In this document: positions 34,726-50,752 of the stretch, piece after piece
Numbering within the stretch: position 1 is the first letter of the stretch
Layout of the letters: each line of letters opens with the position of its first letter
NCBI GenBank assembly: GCA_026874595.1
Contig: CM049317.1
Coordinates: 1,233,108 to 1,297,107, forward strand
Origin: Sipunculus nudus
Taxonomy: Eukaryota; Annelida; Sipuncula; Golfingiida; Sipunculidae
Reading direction: 5' to 3'
DNA: 64,000 bases
Translations under genes and position numbers: made by a program
The notes under the pieces: generated by a model
What the model was told of the DNA's origin: nothing
The model's input: only the letters and a program-made list of their open reading frames with translations
The model's database searches: none

Positions 34726-37700
34726 GTAAAGGGTAGTCCAGAATCCAGTCATAATCAATGTCTCATGACCATGGTAAGGGTAGTCCTGAATCCACTCATA
34801 ATCAATGTCTCATGACCAAGTTAAAGGTAGTCCTGAATCCACTCATAGTCAATGTCTCATGACCATGTAAAGGATAGTCCTGAATCCACTCATAATCAAT
34901 GTCTCATGACCATGTTAATGGTAGTCCTGATTCCACTAATAATCAATGTCTCATGACCATGTTAAGGGTAGTCCTGAATCCACTCATAATCAAAGTCTCA
35001 TGACCATGTTAAAGGTAGTCCTGAATCCACTCATAATCAGTGTCTCATGACCATGTAAAGGGTAGTCCTGAATCCACTCATAATCAATGTCTCATGACCA
35101 TGTTAAGGGTAGTCCTGAATCCACTCATAATCAATGTCTCATGACCATGTAAAGGGTAGTCCTGAATCCACTCATAATCAATGTCTCATGACCATGGTAA
35201 GGGTAGTCCTGAATCCAGTCATAATCAATGTCTCATGACCATGTTAAAGGTAGTCCTGAATCCACTCATAATCAGTGTCTCATGACCATGTAAAGGGTAG
35301 TCCTGAATCCACTCATAATCAATGTCTCATGACGATGTTAAAGGTAGTCCTGAATCCACTCATAATCAATGTCTCATGACCATGTTAAAGGTAATCCTGA
35401 ATCCAGTCATAATCAATGTCTCATGACCATGTTAAAGGTAGTCCTGAATCCACTCATAATCAATGTCTCATGACCATTGTAAGGATAGTCCTGAATCCAC
35501 TCATAATCAATGTGTCATGACCATGTTAATGGTAGTCCTGAATCCACTCATAATCAATGTCTCATGACCATGTTAAGGGTAGTCTTGAATCCACTCATAA
35601 TCAATGTCTCATTACCATGGTAAGGGTAGTCCTGAATCCACTCATAGTCAATGTCTCATGACCATGTTAAGGGTAGTCCTGAATCCACTCATAATCAATG
35701 TCTCATTACCATAGTAAGGGTAGTCCTGAATCCACTCATAATCATTGTCTCATGACCATGTTAAGGATAGTCCTGAATCCACTCATAATCAATGTCTCAT
35801 GACCATGTAAAGGGTAGTCCAGAATCCAGTCATAATCAATGTCTCATGACCATAATAAGGGTAGTCCTGAATCCACTCATAATCAATGTTTCATGACCAT
35901 GTTAATTGTAGTCCTGAATCCACTAATAATCAATGTCTCATGACCATGTTAAGGATAGTCCTGAATCCACTCATAATCAATGTCTCATGACCATGTTAAG
36001 GATAGTCCGGAATCCACTCATAATCAATGTCTCATGACCATGTTAATGGTAGTCCTGAATCCACTAATAATCAATGTCTCATGACCATGGTAAGGGTAGT
36101 CCTGAATCCACTCATAATCACTGTCTCATGACCATGTTAAGGATAGTCCTGAATCCACTCATAATCAATGTCTCATGACCATGGTAATGGTAGTCCTGAA
36201 TCCACTCATAATCAATGTCTCATGACCATGTTAAGGATAGTCCTGAATCCACTCATAATCAATGTCTCATGACCATGTTAATGGTAGTCCTGAATCCACT
36301 AATAATCAATGTCTCATGACCATGTAAAGGGTAGTCCAGAATCCAGTAATAATCAATGTCTCATGACCATGGTAAGGATAGTCCTGAATCAACTCATAAT
36401 CAATGTCTCATGACCATGTTAATGGTAGTCCTGAATCCACTAATAATCAATGTCTCATGACCATGGTAAGGGTAGTCCTGAATCCACTCATAATCAATGT
36501 CTCATGACCATGTTAATGGTGGTCCTGAATCCACTCATAATCAATGTCTCATGACCATGTTAAGGGTAGTCCTGAATCCACTCATAATCAATGTCTCATG
36601 ACCATGTTAAGGATAGTCCTGAATCCCCTCATAATCAATGTCTCATGACCATGGTAAGGGTAGTCCTGAATCCACTCATAATCAATGTCTCATGACCATG
36701 TTAAGGATAGTCCTGAATCCACTCATAATCAATGTCTCATGGCCATGTTAATGTTAGTCCTGAATCCAATAATAATCAATGTCTCATGACCATGTAAAGG
36801 GTAGTCCAGAATCAAGTCATAATCAATGTCTCATGACCATGGTAAGGGTAGTCCTGAATCCACTCATAATCAATGTCTCATGACCATGTTAAAGGTAGTC
36901 CTGAATCCACTCATAGTCAATGTCTCATGACCATGTAAAGGATAGTCCTGAATCCACTCATAATCAATGTCTCATGACCATGTTAATGGTAGTCCTGAAT
37001 CGACTAATAATCAATGTCTCATGACCATGTTAAGGGTAGTCCTGAATCCACTCATAATCAATGTCTCATGACCATGTTAAAGGTAGTCCTGAATCCACTC
37101 ATAATCAGTGTCTCATGACCATGTAAAGGGTAGTCCTGAATCCACTCATAATCAATGTCTCATGACCATGTTAAGGGTAGTCCTGAATCCACTCATAATC
37201 AATGTCTCATGACCATGTAAAGGGTAGTCCTGAATCCACTCATAATCAATGTCTCATGACCATGGTAAGGGTAGTCCTGAATCCAGTCATAATCAATGTC
37301 TCATGACCATGTTAAGGATAGTCCTGAATCCACTCATAATCAGTGTCTCATGACCATGTAAAGGGTTGTCCTGAATCCACTCATAATCAATGTCTCATGA
37401 CCATGGTAAGGGTAGTCCTGAATCCAGTCATAATCAATGTCTCATGACCATGTTAAAGGTAGTCCTGAATCCACTCATAATCAATGTCTCATGACCATGT
37501 TAAGGGTAGTCCTGAATCCACTCATAATCAATGTCTCATGACCATGTTAAAGGTAGTCCTGAATCCACTCATAATCAATGTCTCATGACCATGTTAAGGG
37601 TAGTCCTGAATCCACTCATAATCAATGTCTCATGACCATGTAAAGGGTAGTCCTGAATCCACTCATAATCAATGTCTCATGACCATGGTAAGGGTAGTCC

Positions 37701-40700
37701 TGAATCCAGTCATAATCAATGTCTCATGACCATGTTAAAGGTAGTCCTGAATCCACTCATAATCAGTGTCTCATGACCATGTAAAGGGTAGTCCTGAATC
37801 CACTCATAATCAATGTCTCATGACCATGGTAAGGGTAGTCCAGAATCCAGTCATAATCAATGTCTCATGACCATGTTAAAGGTAGTCCTGAATCCACTCA
37901 TAATCAATGTCTCATGACCATGTTAAGGGTAGTCCTGAATCCACTCATAATCAATGTCTCATGACCATGTTAAAGGTAGTCCTGAATCCACTCATAATCA
38001 ATGTCTCATGACCATGTTAATGGTGGTCCTGAATCCACTCATAATCAATGTCTCATGACCATGTTAAGGGTAGTCCTGAATCCACTCATAATCAATGTCT
38101 CATGACCATGTTAAGGATAGTCCTGAATCCCCTCATAATCAATGTCTCATGACCATGGTAAGGGTAGTCCTGAATCCACTCATAATCAATGTCTCATGAC
38201 CATGTTAAGGATAGTCCTGAATCCACTCATAATCAATGTCTCATGGCCATGTTAATGTTAGTCCTGAATCCAATAATAATCAATGTCTCATGACCATGTA
38301 AAGGGTAGTCCAGAATCCAGTCATAATCAATGTCTCATGACCATGGTAAGGGTAGTCCTGAATCCACTCATAATCAATGTCTCATGACCATGTTAAAGGT
38401 AGTCCTGAATCCACTCATAGTCAATGTCTCATGACCATGTAAAGGATAGTCCTGAATCCACTCATAATCAATGTCTCATGACCATGTTAATGGTAGTCCT
38501 GAATCGACTAATAATCAATGTCTCATGACCATGTTAAGGGTAGTCCTGAATCCACTCATAATCAATGTCTCATGACCATGTTAAAGGTAGTCCTGAATCC
38601 ACTCATAATCAGTGTCTCATGACCATGTAAAGGGTAGTCCTGAATCCACTCATAATCAATGTCTCATGACCATGTTAAGGGTAGTCCTGAATCCACTCAT
38701 AATCAATGTCTCATGACCATGTAAAGGGTAGTCCTGAATCCACTCATAATCAATGTCTCATGACCATGGTAAGGGTAGTCCTGAATCCAGTCATAATCAA
38801 TGTCTCATGACCATGTTAAGGATAGTCCTGAATCCACCCATAATCAGTGTCTCATGACCATGTAAAGGGTTGTCCTGAATCCACTCATAATCAATGTCTC
38901 ATGACCATGGTAAGGGTAGTCCTGAATCCAGTCATAATCAATGTCTCATGACCATGTTAAAGGTAGTCCTGAATCCACTCATAATCAATGTCTCATGACC
39001 ATGTTAAGGGTAGTCCTGAATCCACTCATAATCAATGTCTCATGACCATGTTAAAGGTAGTCCTGAATCCACTCATAATCAATGTCTCATGACCATGTTA
39101 AGGGTAGTCCTGAATCCACTCATAATCAATGTCTCATGACCATGTAAAGGGTAGTCCTGAATCCACTCATAATCAATGTCTCATGACCATGGTAAGGGTA
39201 GTCCTGAATCCAGTCATAATCAATGTCTCATGACCATGTTAAAGGTAGTCCTGAATCCACTCATAATCAGTGTCTCATGACCATGTAAAGGGTAGTCCTG
39301 AATCCACTCATAATCAATGTCTCATGACCATGGTAAGGGTAGTCCTGAATCCAGTCATAATCAATGTCTCATGACCATGTTAAAGGTAGTCCTGAATCCA
39401 CTCATAATCAATGTCTCATGACCATGTTAAGGGTAGTCCTGAATCCACTCATAATCAATGTCTCATGACCATGTTAAAGGTAGTCCTGAATCCACTCATA
39501 ATCAATGTCTCATGACCATGTAAAGGGTAGTCCAGAATCCAGTCATAATCAATGTCTCATGACCATGGTAAGGGTAGTCCTGAATCCACTCATAATCAAT
39601 GTCTCATGACCAAGTTAAAGGTAGTCCTGAATCCACTCATAGTCAATGTCTCATGACCATGTAAAGGATAGTCCTGAATCCACTCATAATCAATGTCTCA
39701 TGACCATGTTAATGGTAGTCCTGATTCCACTAATAATCAATGTCTCATGACCATGTTAAGGGTAGTCCTGAATCCACTCATAATCAAAGTCTCATGACCA
39801 TGTTAAAGGTAGTCCTGAATCCACTCATAATCAGTGTCTCATGACCATGTAAAGGGTAGTCCTGAATCCACTCATAATCAATGTCTCATGACCATGTTAA
39901 GGGTAGTCCTGAATCCACTCATAATCAATGTCTCATGACCATGTAAAGGGTAGTCCTGAATCCACTCATAATCAATGTCTCATGACCATGGTAAGGGTAG
40001 TCCTGAATCCAGTCATAATCAATGTCTCATGACCATGTTAAAGGTAGTCCTGAATCCACTCATAATCAGTGTCTCATGACCATGTAAAGGGTAGTCCTGA
40101 ATCCACTCATAATCAATGTCTCATGACGATGTTAAAGGTAGTCCTGAATCCACTCATAATCAATGTCTCATGACCATGTTAAAGGTAATCCTGAATCCAG
40201 TCATAATCAATGTCTCATGACCATGTTAAAGGTAGTCCTGAATCCACTCATAATCAATGTCTCATGACCATTGTAAGGATAGTCCTGAATCCACTCATAA
40301 TCAATGTGTCATGACCATGTTAATGGTAGTCCTGAATCCACTCATAATCAATGTCTCATGACCATGTTAAGGGTAGTCTTGAATCCACTCATAATCAATG
40401 TCTCATTACCATGGTAAGGGTAGTCCTGAATCCACTCATAGTCAATGTCTCATGACCATGTTAAGGGTAGTCCTGAATCCACTCATAATCAATGTCTCAT
40501 TACCATAGTAAGGGTAGTCCTGAATCCACTCATAATCATTGTCTCATGACCATGTTAAGGATAGTCCTGAATCCACTCATAATCAATGTCTCATGACCAT
40601 GTAAAGGGTAGTCCAGAATCCAGTCATAATCAATGTCTCATGACCATAATAAGGGTAGTCCTGAATCCACTCATAACCAATGTTTCATGACCATGTTAAT

Positions 40701-43700
40701 TGTAGTCCTGAATCCACTAATAATCAATGTCTCATGACCATGTTAAGGATAGTCCTGAATCCACTCATAATCAATGTCTCATGACCATGTTAAGGATAGT
40801 CCGGAATCCACTCATAATCAATGTCTCATGACCATGTTAATGGTAGTCCTGAATCCACTAATAATCAATGTCTCATGACCATGGTAAGGGTAGTCCTGAA
40901 TCCACTCATAATCACTGTCTCATGACCATGTTAAGGATAGTCCTGAATCCACTCATAATCAATGTCTCATGACCATGGTAATGGTAGTCCTGAATCCACT
41001 CATAATCAATGTCTCATGACCATGTTAAGGATAGTCCTGAATCCACTCATAATCAATGTCTCATGACCATGTTAATGGTAGTCCTGAATCCACTAATAAT
41101 CAATGTCTCATGACCATGTAAAGGGTAGTCCAGAATCCAGTAATAATCAATGTCTCATGACCATGGTAAGGATAGTCCTGAATCAACTCATAATCAATGT
41201 CTCATGACCATGTTAATGGTAGTCCTGAATCCACTAATAATCAATGTCTCATGACCATGGTAAGGGTAGTCCTGAATCCACTCATAATCAATGTCTCATG
41301 ACCATGTTAATGGTGGTCCTGAATCCACTCATAATCAATGTCTCATGACCATGTTAAGGGTAGTCCTGAATCCACTCATAATCAATGTCTCATGACCATG
41401 TTAAGGATAGTCCTGAATCCCCTCATAATCAATGTCTCATGACCATGGTAAGGGTAGTCCTGAATCCACTCATAATCAATGTCTCATGACCATGTTAAGG
41501 ATAGTCCTGAATCCACTCATAATCAATGTCTCATGGCCATGTTAATGTTAGTCCTGAATCCAATAATAATCAATGTCTCATGACCATGTAAAGGGTAGTC
41601 CAGAATCAAGTCATAATCAATGTCTCATGACCATGGTAAGGGTAGTCCTGAATCCACTCATAATCAATGTCTCATGACCATGTTAAAGGTAGTCCTGAAT
41701 CCACTCATAGTCAATGTCTCATGACCATGTAAAGGATAGTCCTGAATCCACTCATAATCAATGTCTCATGACCATGTTAATGGTAGTCCTGAATCGACTA
41801 ATAATCAATGTCTCATGACCATGTTAAGGGTAGTCCTGAATCCACTCATAATCAATGTCTCATGACCATGTTAAAGGTAGTCCTGAATCCACTCATAATC
41901 AGTGTCTCATGACCATGTAAAGGGTAGTCCTGAATCCACTCATAATCAATGTCTCATGACCATGTTAAGGGTAGTCCTGAATCCACTCATAATCAATGTC
42001 TCATGACCATGTAAAGGGTAGTCCTGAATCCACTCATAATCAATGTCTCATGACCATGGTAAGGGTAGTCCTGAATCCAGTCATAATCAATGTCTCATGA
42101 CCATGTTAAGGATAGTCCTGAATCCACTCATAATCAGTGTCTCATGACCATGTAAAGGGTTGTCCTGAATCCACTCATAATCAATGTCTCATGACCATGG
42201 TAAGGGTAGTCCTGAATCCAGTCATAATCAATGTCTCATGACCATGTTAAAGGTAGTCCTGAATCCACTCATAATCAATGTCTCATGACCATGTTAAGGG
42301 TAGTCCTGAATCCACTCATAATCAATGTCTCATGACCATGTTAAAGGTAGTCCTGAATCCACTCATAATCAATGTCTCATGACCATGTTAAGGGTAGTCC
42401 TGAATCCACTCATAATCAATGTCTCATGACCATGTAAAGGGTAGTCCTGAATCCACTCATAATCAATGTCTCATGACCATGGTAAGGGTAGTCCTGAATC
42501 CAGTCATAATCAATGTCTCATGACCATGTTAAAGGTAGTCCTGAATCCACTCATAATCAGTGTCTCATGACCATGTAAAGGGTAGTCCTGAATCCACTCA
42601 TAATCAATGTCTCATGACCATGGTAAGGGTAGTCCTGAATCCAGTCATAATCAATGTCTCATGACCATGTTAAAGGTAGTCCTGAATCCACTCATAATCA
42701 ATGTCTCATGACCATGTTAAGGGTAGTCCTGAATCCACTCATAATCAATGTCTCATGACCATGTTAAAGGTAGTCCTGAATCCACTCATAATCAATGTCT
42801 CATGACCATGTTAATGGTGGTCCTGAATCCACTCATAATCAATGTCTCATGACCATGTTAAGGGTAGTCCTGAATCCACTCATAATCAATGTCTCATGAC
42901 CATGTTAAGGATAGTCCTGAATCCCCTCATAATCAATGTCTCATGACCATGGTAAGGGTAGTCCTGAATCCACTCATAATCAATGTCTCATGACCATGTT
43001 AAGGATAGTCCTGAATCCACTCATAATCAATGTCTCATGGCCATGTTAATGTTAGTCCTGAATCCAATAATAATCAATGTCTCATGACCATGTAAAGGGT
43101 AGTCCAGAATCCAGTCATAATCAATGTCTCATGACCATGGTAAGGGTAGTCCTGAATCCACTCATAATCAATGTCTCATGACCATGTTAAAGGTAGTCCT
43201 GAATCCACTCATAGTCAATGTCTCATGACCATGTAAAGGATAGTCCTGAATCCACTCATAATCAATGTCTCATGACCATGTTAATGGTAGTCCTGAATCG
43301 ACTAATAATCAATGTCTCATGACCATGTTAAGGGTAGTCCTGAATCCACTCATAATCAATGTCTCATGACCATGTTAAAGGTAGTCCTGAATCCACTCAT
43401 AATCAGTGTCTCATGACCATGTAAAGGGTAGTCCTGAATCCACTCATAATCAATGTCTCATGACCATGTTAAGGGTAGTCCTGAATCCACTCATAATCAA
43501 TGTCTCATGACCATGTAAAGGGTAGTCCTGAATCCACTCATAATCAATGTCTCATGACCATGGTAAGGGTAGTCCTGAATCCAGTCATAATCAATGTCTC
43601 ATGACCATGTTAAGGATAGTCCTGAATCCACCCATAATCAGTGTCTCATGACCATGTAAAGGGTTGTCCTGAATCCACTCATAATCAATGTCTCATGACC

Positions 43701-45576
43701 ATGGTAAGGGTAGTCCTGAATCCAGTCATAATCAATGTCTCATGACCATGTTAAAGGTAGTCCTGAATCCACTCATAATCAATGTCTCATGACCATGTTA
43801 AGGGTAGTCCTGAATCCACTCATAATCAATGTCTCATGACCATGTTAAAGGTAGTCCTGAATCCACTCATAATCAATGTCTCATGACCATGTTAAGGGTA
43901 GTCCTGAATCCACTCATAATCAATGTCTCATGACCATGTAAAGGGTAGTCCTGAATCCACTCATAATCAATGTCTCATGACCATGGTAAGGGTAGTCCTG
44001 AATCCAGTCATAATCAATGTCTCATGACCATGTTAAAGGTAGTCCTGAATCCACTCATAATCAGTGTCTCATGACCATGTAAAGGGTAGTCCTGAATCCA
44101 CTCATAATCAATGTCTCATGACCATGGTAAGGGTAGTCCTGAATCCAGTCATAATCAATGTCTCATGACCATGTTAAAGGTAGTCCTGAATCCACTCATA
44201 ATCAATGTCTCATGACCATGTTAAGGGTAGTCCTGAATCCACTCATAATCAATGTCTCATGACCATGTTAAAGGTAGTCCTGAATCCACTCATAATCAAT
44301 GTCTCATGACCATGTAAAGGGTAGTCCAGAATCCAGTCATAATCAATGTCTCATGACCATGGTAAGGGTAGTCCTGAATCCACTCATAATCAATGTCTCA
44401 TGACCAAGTTAAAGGTAGTCCTGAATCCACTCATAGTCAATGTCTCATGACCATGTAAAGGATAGTCCTGAATCCACTCATAATCAATGTCTCATGACCA
44501 TGTTAATGGTAGTCCTGATTCCACTAATAATCAATGTCTCATGACCATGTTAAGGGTAGTCCTGAATCCACTCATAATCAAAGTCTCATGGCCATGTTAA
44601 AGGTAGTCCTGAATCCACTCATAATCAGTGTCTCATGACCATGTAAAGGGTAGTCCTGAATCCACTCATAATCAATGTCTCATGACCATGTTAAGGGTAG
44701 TCCTGAATCCACTCATAATCAATGTCTCATGACCATGTAAAGGGTAGTCCTGAATCCACTCATAATCAATGTCTCATGACCATGGTAAGGGTAGTCCTGA
44801 ATCCAGTCATAATCAATGTCTCATGACCATGTTAAAGGTAGTCCTGAATCCACTCATAATCAGTGTCTCATGACCATGTAAAGGGTAGTCCTGAATCCAC
44901 TCATAATCAATGTCTCATGACGATGTTAAAGGTAGTCCTGAATCCACTCATAATCAATGTCTCATGACCATGTTAAAGGTAATCCTGAATCCAGTCATAA
45001 TCAATGTCTCATGACCATGTTAAAGGTAGTCCTGAATCCACTCATAATCAATGTCTCATGACCATTGTAAGGATAGTCCTGAATCCACTCATAATCAATG
45101 TGTCATGACCATGTTAATGGTAGTCCTGAATCCACTCATAATCAATGTCTCATGACCATGTTAAGGGTAGTCTTGAATCCACTCATAATCAATGTCTCAT
45201 TACCATGGTAAGGGTAGTCCTGAATCCACTCATAGTCAATGTCTCATGACCATGTTAAGGGTAGTCCTGAATCCACTCATAATCAATGTCTCATTACCAT
45301 AGTAAGGGTAGTCCTGAATCCACTCATAATCATTGTCTCATGACCATGTTAAGGATAGTCCTGAATCCACTCATAATCAATGTCTCATGACCATGTAAAG
45401 GGTAGTCCAGAATCCAGTCATAATCAATGTCTCATGACCATAATAAGGGTAGTCCTGAATCCACTCATAATCAATGTTTCATGACCATGTTAATTGTAGT
45501 CCTGAATCCACTAATAATCAATGTCTCATGACCATGTTAAGGATAGTCCTGAATCCACTCATAATCAATGTCTCAT
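31195..45576. repeat. Three tandem copies of a 4794-bp higher-order repeat (102 monomers)
   Basis: Rare monomer variants recur at a spacing of 4794 bp: CACCCATAATCAGTG at 34041, 38835 and 43629; GGGTTGTCC at 32571, 37365 and 42159 and again at 34075, 38869 and 43663; CATTACCATAG at 35704, 40498 and 45292. The shift match begins near 31,195 (GATAGTCCGG at 31207 and 36001) and ends near 45,576, which is three copies. Within each copy a 1504-bp (32-monomer) sub-block is itself repeated. Confidence 0.85.
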
Positions 45577-48500
45577 GACCATGTTAATGGTAGTCCTGAA
45601 TCCACTAATAATCAATGTCTCATGACCATGTAAAGGGTAGTCCAGAATCCCCTCATAATCAATGTCTCATGACCATGGTAAGGGTAGTCCTGAATCCACT
45701 CATAATCAATGTCTCATGACCATGTTAATGGTAGTCCTGAATCCACTCATAATCAATGTCTCATGACCACGTTAAGGATAGTCCTGAATCCACTCATAAT
45801 CAATGTCTCATGACCATGTTAATAGTAGTCCTGAATCCACTAATAATCAATGTCTCATGACCATGTTAATGGTAGTCCTGATTCCCCTCATAATCAATGC
45901 CTCATGACCATGGTAATGGTAGTCCTGAATCCACTCATAATCAATGTCTCATGACCATGTTAATGGTAGTCCTGAATCCACTCATAATCAATGTCTCATG
46001 ACCATGTTAAGGATAGTCCTGAATCCACTCATAATCAATGTCTCATGACCATGGTAATGGTAGTCCTGAATCCACTCATAATCAATGTCTCATGACCATG
46101 GTAATGGTAGTCCTGAATCCATTCATAATCAATGTCTCATGACCATGTTAATGGTAGTCATGAATCCACTAATAATCAATGTCTCATGACCATGTTAATG
46201 GTAGTCCTGATTCCCCTCATAATTAATGTCTCATGACCATGTTAATGGTAGTCCTGAATCCACTCATAATCAATGTCTCATGACCATGTTAATGGTAGTC
46301 CTGAATCCACTAATAATCAATGTCTCATGACCATGGTAAGGGTAGTCCTGAATCCACTCATAATCAATGTCTCATGACCATGTTAATGGTAGTCCTGAAT
46401 CCACTCATAATCAATGTCTCATGACCATGGTAAGGGTAGTCCTGAATCCCCTCATAATCAATGTCTCATGACCATGTTAAGGGTAGTCCTGAATCCACTC
46501 ATAATCAATGTCTCATGACCATGTTAATGGTAGTCCTAAATCCACTAATAATCAATGTCTCATGACCATGGTAAGGGTAGTCCTGAATCCACTAATAATC
46601 AATGTCTCATGACCATGGTAAGGGTAGTCCTGAATCCACTCATAATCAATGTCTGATGACCATGTTAATGGTAGTCCTGAATCCACTCATAATCAATGTC
46701 TCATGACCATGTTAAGGATAGTCCTGAATCCACTCATAATCAATGTCTCATGACCATGTTAATGGTAGTCCTGAATCCACTAATAATCAATATCTCATGA
46801 CCATGTAAAGGGTAGTCCAGAATCCAGTCATAATCAATGTCTCATGACCATGGTAAGGGTAGTCCTGAATCCACTCATAATCAATGTCTCATGACCATGT
46901 TAATGGTAGTCCTGAATCCACTAATAATCAATGTCTCATGACCATGTAAAGGGTAGTCCAGAATCCAGTCATAATCAATGTCTCATGACCATGTAAAGGG
47001 TAGTCCTGAATCCACTCATAATCAATGTCTCATGACCATGGTAAGGGTAGTCCTGAATCCACTCATAATCAATGTCTCATGACCATGTTAAGGATAGTCC
47101 TGAATCCACTCATAATCAATGTCTCATGACCATGTTAATGGTAGTCCTGAATCCACTAATAATCAATGTCTCATGACCATGGTAAGGGTAGTCCTGAATC
47201 CACTCATAATCAATGTCTCATGACCATGTTAAGGATAGTCCGGAATCCACTCATAATCAATGTCTCATGACCATGTTAATGGTAGTCCTGAATCCACTAA
47301 TAATCAATGTCTCATGACCATGGTAAGGGTAGTCCTGAATCCACTCATAATCACTGTCTCATGACCATGTTAAGGATAGTCCTGAATCCACTCATAATCA
47401 ATGTCTCATGACCATGGTAATGGTAGTCCTGAATCCACTCATAATCAATGTCTCATGACCATGTTAAGGATAGTCCTGAATCCACTCATAATCAATGTCT
47501 CATGACCATGTTAATGGTAGTCCTGAATCCACTAATAATCAATGTCTCATGACCATGTAAAGGGTAGTCCAGAATCCAGTAATAATCAATGTCTCATGAC
47601 CATGGTAAGGATAGTCCTGAATCAACTCATAATCAATGTCTCATGACCATGTTAATGGTAGTCCTGAATCCACTAATAATCAATGTCTCATGACCATGGT
47701 AAGGGTAGTCCTGAATCCACTCATAATCAATGTCTCATGACCATGTTAATGGTGGTCCTGAATCCACTCATAATCAATGTCTCATGACCATGTTAAGGGT
47801 AGTCCTGAATCCACTCATAATCAATGTCTCATGACCATGTTAAGGATAGTCCTGAATCCCCTCATAATCAATGTCTCATGACCATGGTAAGGGTAGTCCT
47901 GAATCCACTCATAATCAATGTCTCATGACCATGTTAAGGATAGTCCTGAATCCACTCATAATCAATGTCTCATGGCCATGTTAATGTTAGTCCTGAATCC
48001 AATAATAATCAATGTCTCATGACCATGTAAAGGGTAGTCCAGAATCAAGTCATAATCAATGTCTCATGACCATGGTAAGGGTAGTCCTGAATCCACTCAT
48101 AATCAATGTCTCATGACCATGTTAAAGGTAGTCCTGAATCCACTCATAGTCAATGTCTCATGACCATGTAAAGGATAGTCCTGAATCCACTCATAATCAA
48201 TGTCTCATGACCATGTTAATGGTAGTCCTGAATCGACTAATAATCAATGTCTCATGACCATGTTAAGGGTAGTCCTGAATCCACTCATAATCAATGTCTC
48301 ATGACCATGTTAAAGGTAGTCCTGAATCCACTCATAATCAGTGTCTCATGACCATGTAAAGGGTAGTCCTGAATCCACTCATAATCAATGTCTCATGACC
48401 ATGTTAAGGGTAGTCCTGAATCCACTCATAATCAATGTCTCATGACCATGTAAAGGGTAGTCCTGAATCCACTCATAATCAATGTCTCATGACCATGGTA

Positions 48501-50752
48501 AGGGTAGTCCTGAATCCAGTCATAATCAATGTCTCATGACCATGTTAAGGATAGTCCTGAATCCACTCATAATCAGTGTCTCATGACCATGTAAAGGGTT
48601 GTCCTGAATCCACTCATAATCAATGTCTCATGACCATGGTAAGGGTAGTCCTGAATCCAGTCATAATCAATGTCTCATGACCATGTTAAAGGTAGTCCTG
48701 AATCCACTCATAATCAATGTCTCATGACCATGTTAAGGGTAGTCCTGAATCCACTCATAATCAATGTCTCATGACCATGTTAAAGGTAGTCCTGAATCCA
48801 CTCATAATCAATGTCTCATGACCATGTTAAGGGTAGTCCTGAATCCACTCATAATCAATGTCTCATGACCATGTAAAGGGTAGTCCTGAATCCACTCATA
48901 ATCAATGTCTCATGACCATGGTAAGGGTAGTCCTGAATCCAGTCATAATCAATGTCTCATGACCATGTTAAAGGTAGTCCTGAATCCACTCATAATCAGT
49001 GTCTCATGACCATGTAAAGGGTAGTCCTGAATCCACTCATAATCAATGTCTCATGACCATGGTAAGGGTAGTCCAGAATCCAGTCATAATCAATGTCTCA
49101 TGACCATGTTAAAGGTAGTCCTGAATCCACTCATAATCAATGTCTCATGACCATGTTAAGGGTAGTCCTGAATCCACTCATAATCAATGTCTCATGACCA
49201 TGTTAAAGGTAGTCCTGAATCCACTCATAATCAATGTCTCATGACCATGTTAATGGTGGTCCTGAATCCACTCATAATCAATGTCTCATGACCATGTTAA
49301 GGGTAGTCCTGAATCCACTCATAATCAATGTCTCATGACCATGTTAAGGATAGTCCTGAATCCCCTCATAATCAATGTCTCATGACCATGGTAAGGGTAG
49401 TCCTGAATCCACTCATAATCAATGTCTCATGACCATGTTAAGGATAGTCCTGAATCCACTCATAATCAATGTCTCATGGCCATGTTAATGTTAGTCCTGA
49501 ATCCAATAATAATCAATGTCTCATGACCATGTAAAGGGTAGTCCAGAATCCAGTCATAATCAATGTCTCATGACCATGGTAAGGGTAGTCCTGAATCCAC
49601 TCATAATCAATGTCTCATGACCATGTTAAAGGTAGTCCTGAATCCACTCATAGTCAATGTCTCATGACCATGTAAAGGATAGTCCTGAATCCACTCATAA
49701 TCAATGTCTCATGACCATGTTAATGGTAGTCCTGAATCGACTAATAATCAATGTCTCATGACCATGTTAAGGGTAGTCCTGAATCCACTCATAATCAATG
49801 TCTCATGACCATGTTAAAGGTAGTCCTGAATCCACTCATAATCAGTGTCTCATGACCATGTAAAGGGTAGTCCTGAATCCACTCATAATCAATGTCTCAT
49901 GACCATGTTAAGGGTAGTCCTGAATCCACTCATAATCAATGTCTCATGACCATGTAAAGGGTAGTCCTGAATCCACTCATAATCAATGTCTCATGACCAT
50001 GGTAAGGGTAGTCCTGAATCCAGTCATAATCAATGTCTCATGACCATGTTAAGGATAGTCCTGAATCCACTCATAATCAGTGTCTCATGACCATGTAAAG
50101 GGTTGTCCTGAATCCACTCATAATCAATGTCTCATGACCATGGTAAGGGTAGTCCTGAATCCAGTCATAATCAATGTCTCATGACCATGTTAAAGGTAGT
50201 CCTGAATCCACTCATAATCAATGTCTCATGACCATGTTAAGGGTAGTCCTGAATCCACTCATAATCAATGTCTCATGACCATGTTAAAGGTAGTCCTGAA
50301 TCCACTCATAATCAATGTCTCATGACCATGTTAAGGGTAGTCCTGAATCCACTCATAATCAATGTCTCATGACCATGTAAAGGGTAGTCCTGAATCCACT
50401 CATAATCAATGTCTCATGACCATGGTAAGGGTAGTCCTGAATCCAGTCATAATCAATGTCTCATGACCATGTTAAAGGTAGTCCTGAATCCACTCATAAT
50501 CAGTGTCTCATGACCATGTAAAGGGTAGTCCTGAATCCACTCATAATCAATGTCTCATGACCATGGTAAGGGTAGTCCTGAATCCAGTCATAATCAATGT
50601 CTCATGACCATGTTAAAGGTAGTCCTGAATCCACTCATAATCAATGTCTCATGACCATGTTAAGGGTAGTCCTGAATCCACTCATAATCAATGTCTCATG
50701 ACCATGTTAAAGGTAGTCCTGAATCCACTCATAATCAATGTCTCATGACCAT
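45382..50752. repeat. Second copy of the 16,027-bp-offset satellite segment
   Basis: This is the partner of 29355-34725. It carries CACTCATAATCAGTG where the three 4794-bp copies carry CACCC in the corresponding second sub-block, so it was not copied from them after that change arose. Further 28-, 26- and 32-monomer spacings of GGGTTGTCC follow (50102, 51418, 52640, 54144). Confidence 0.7.
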
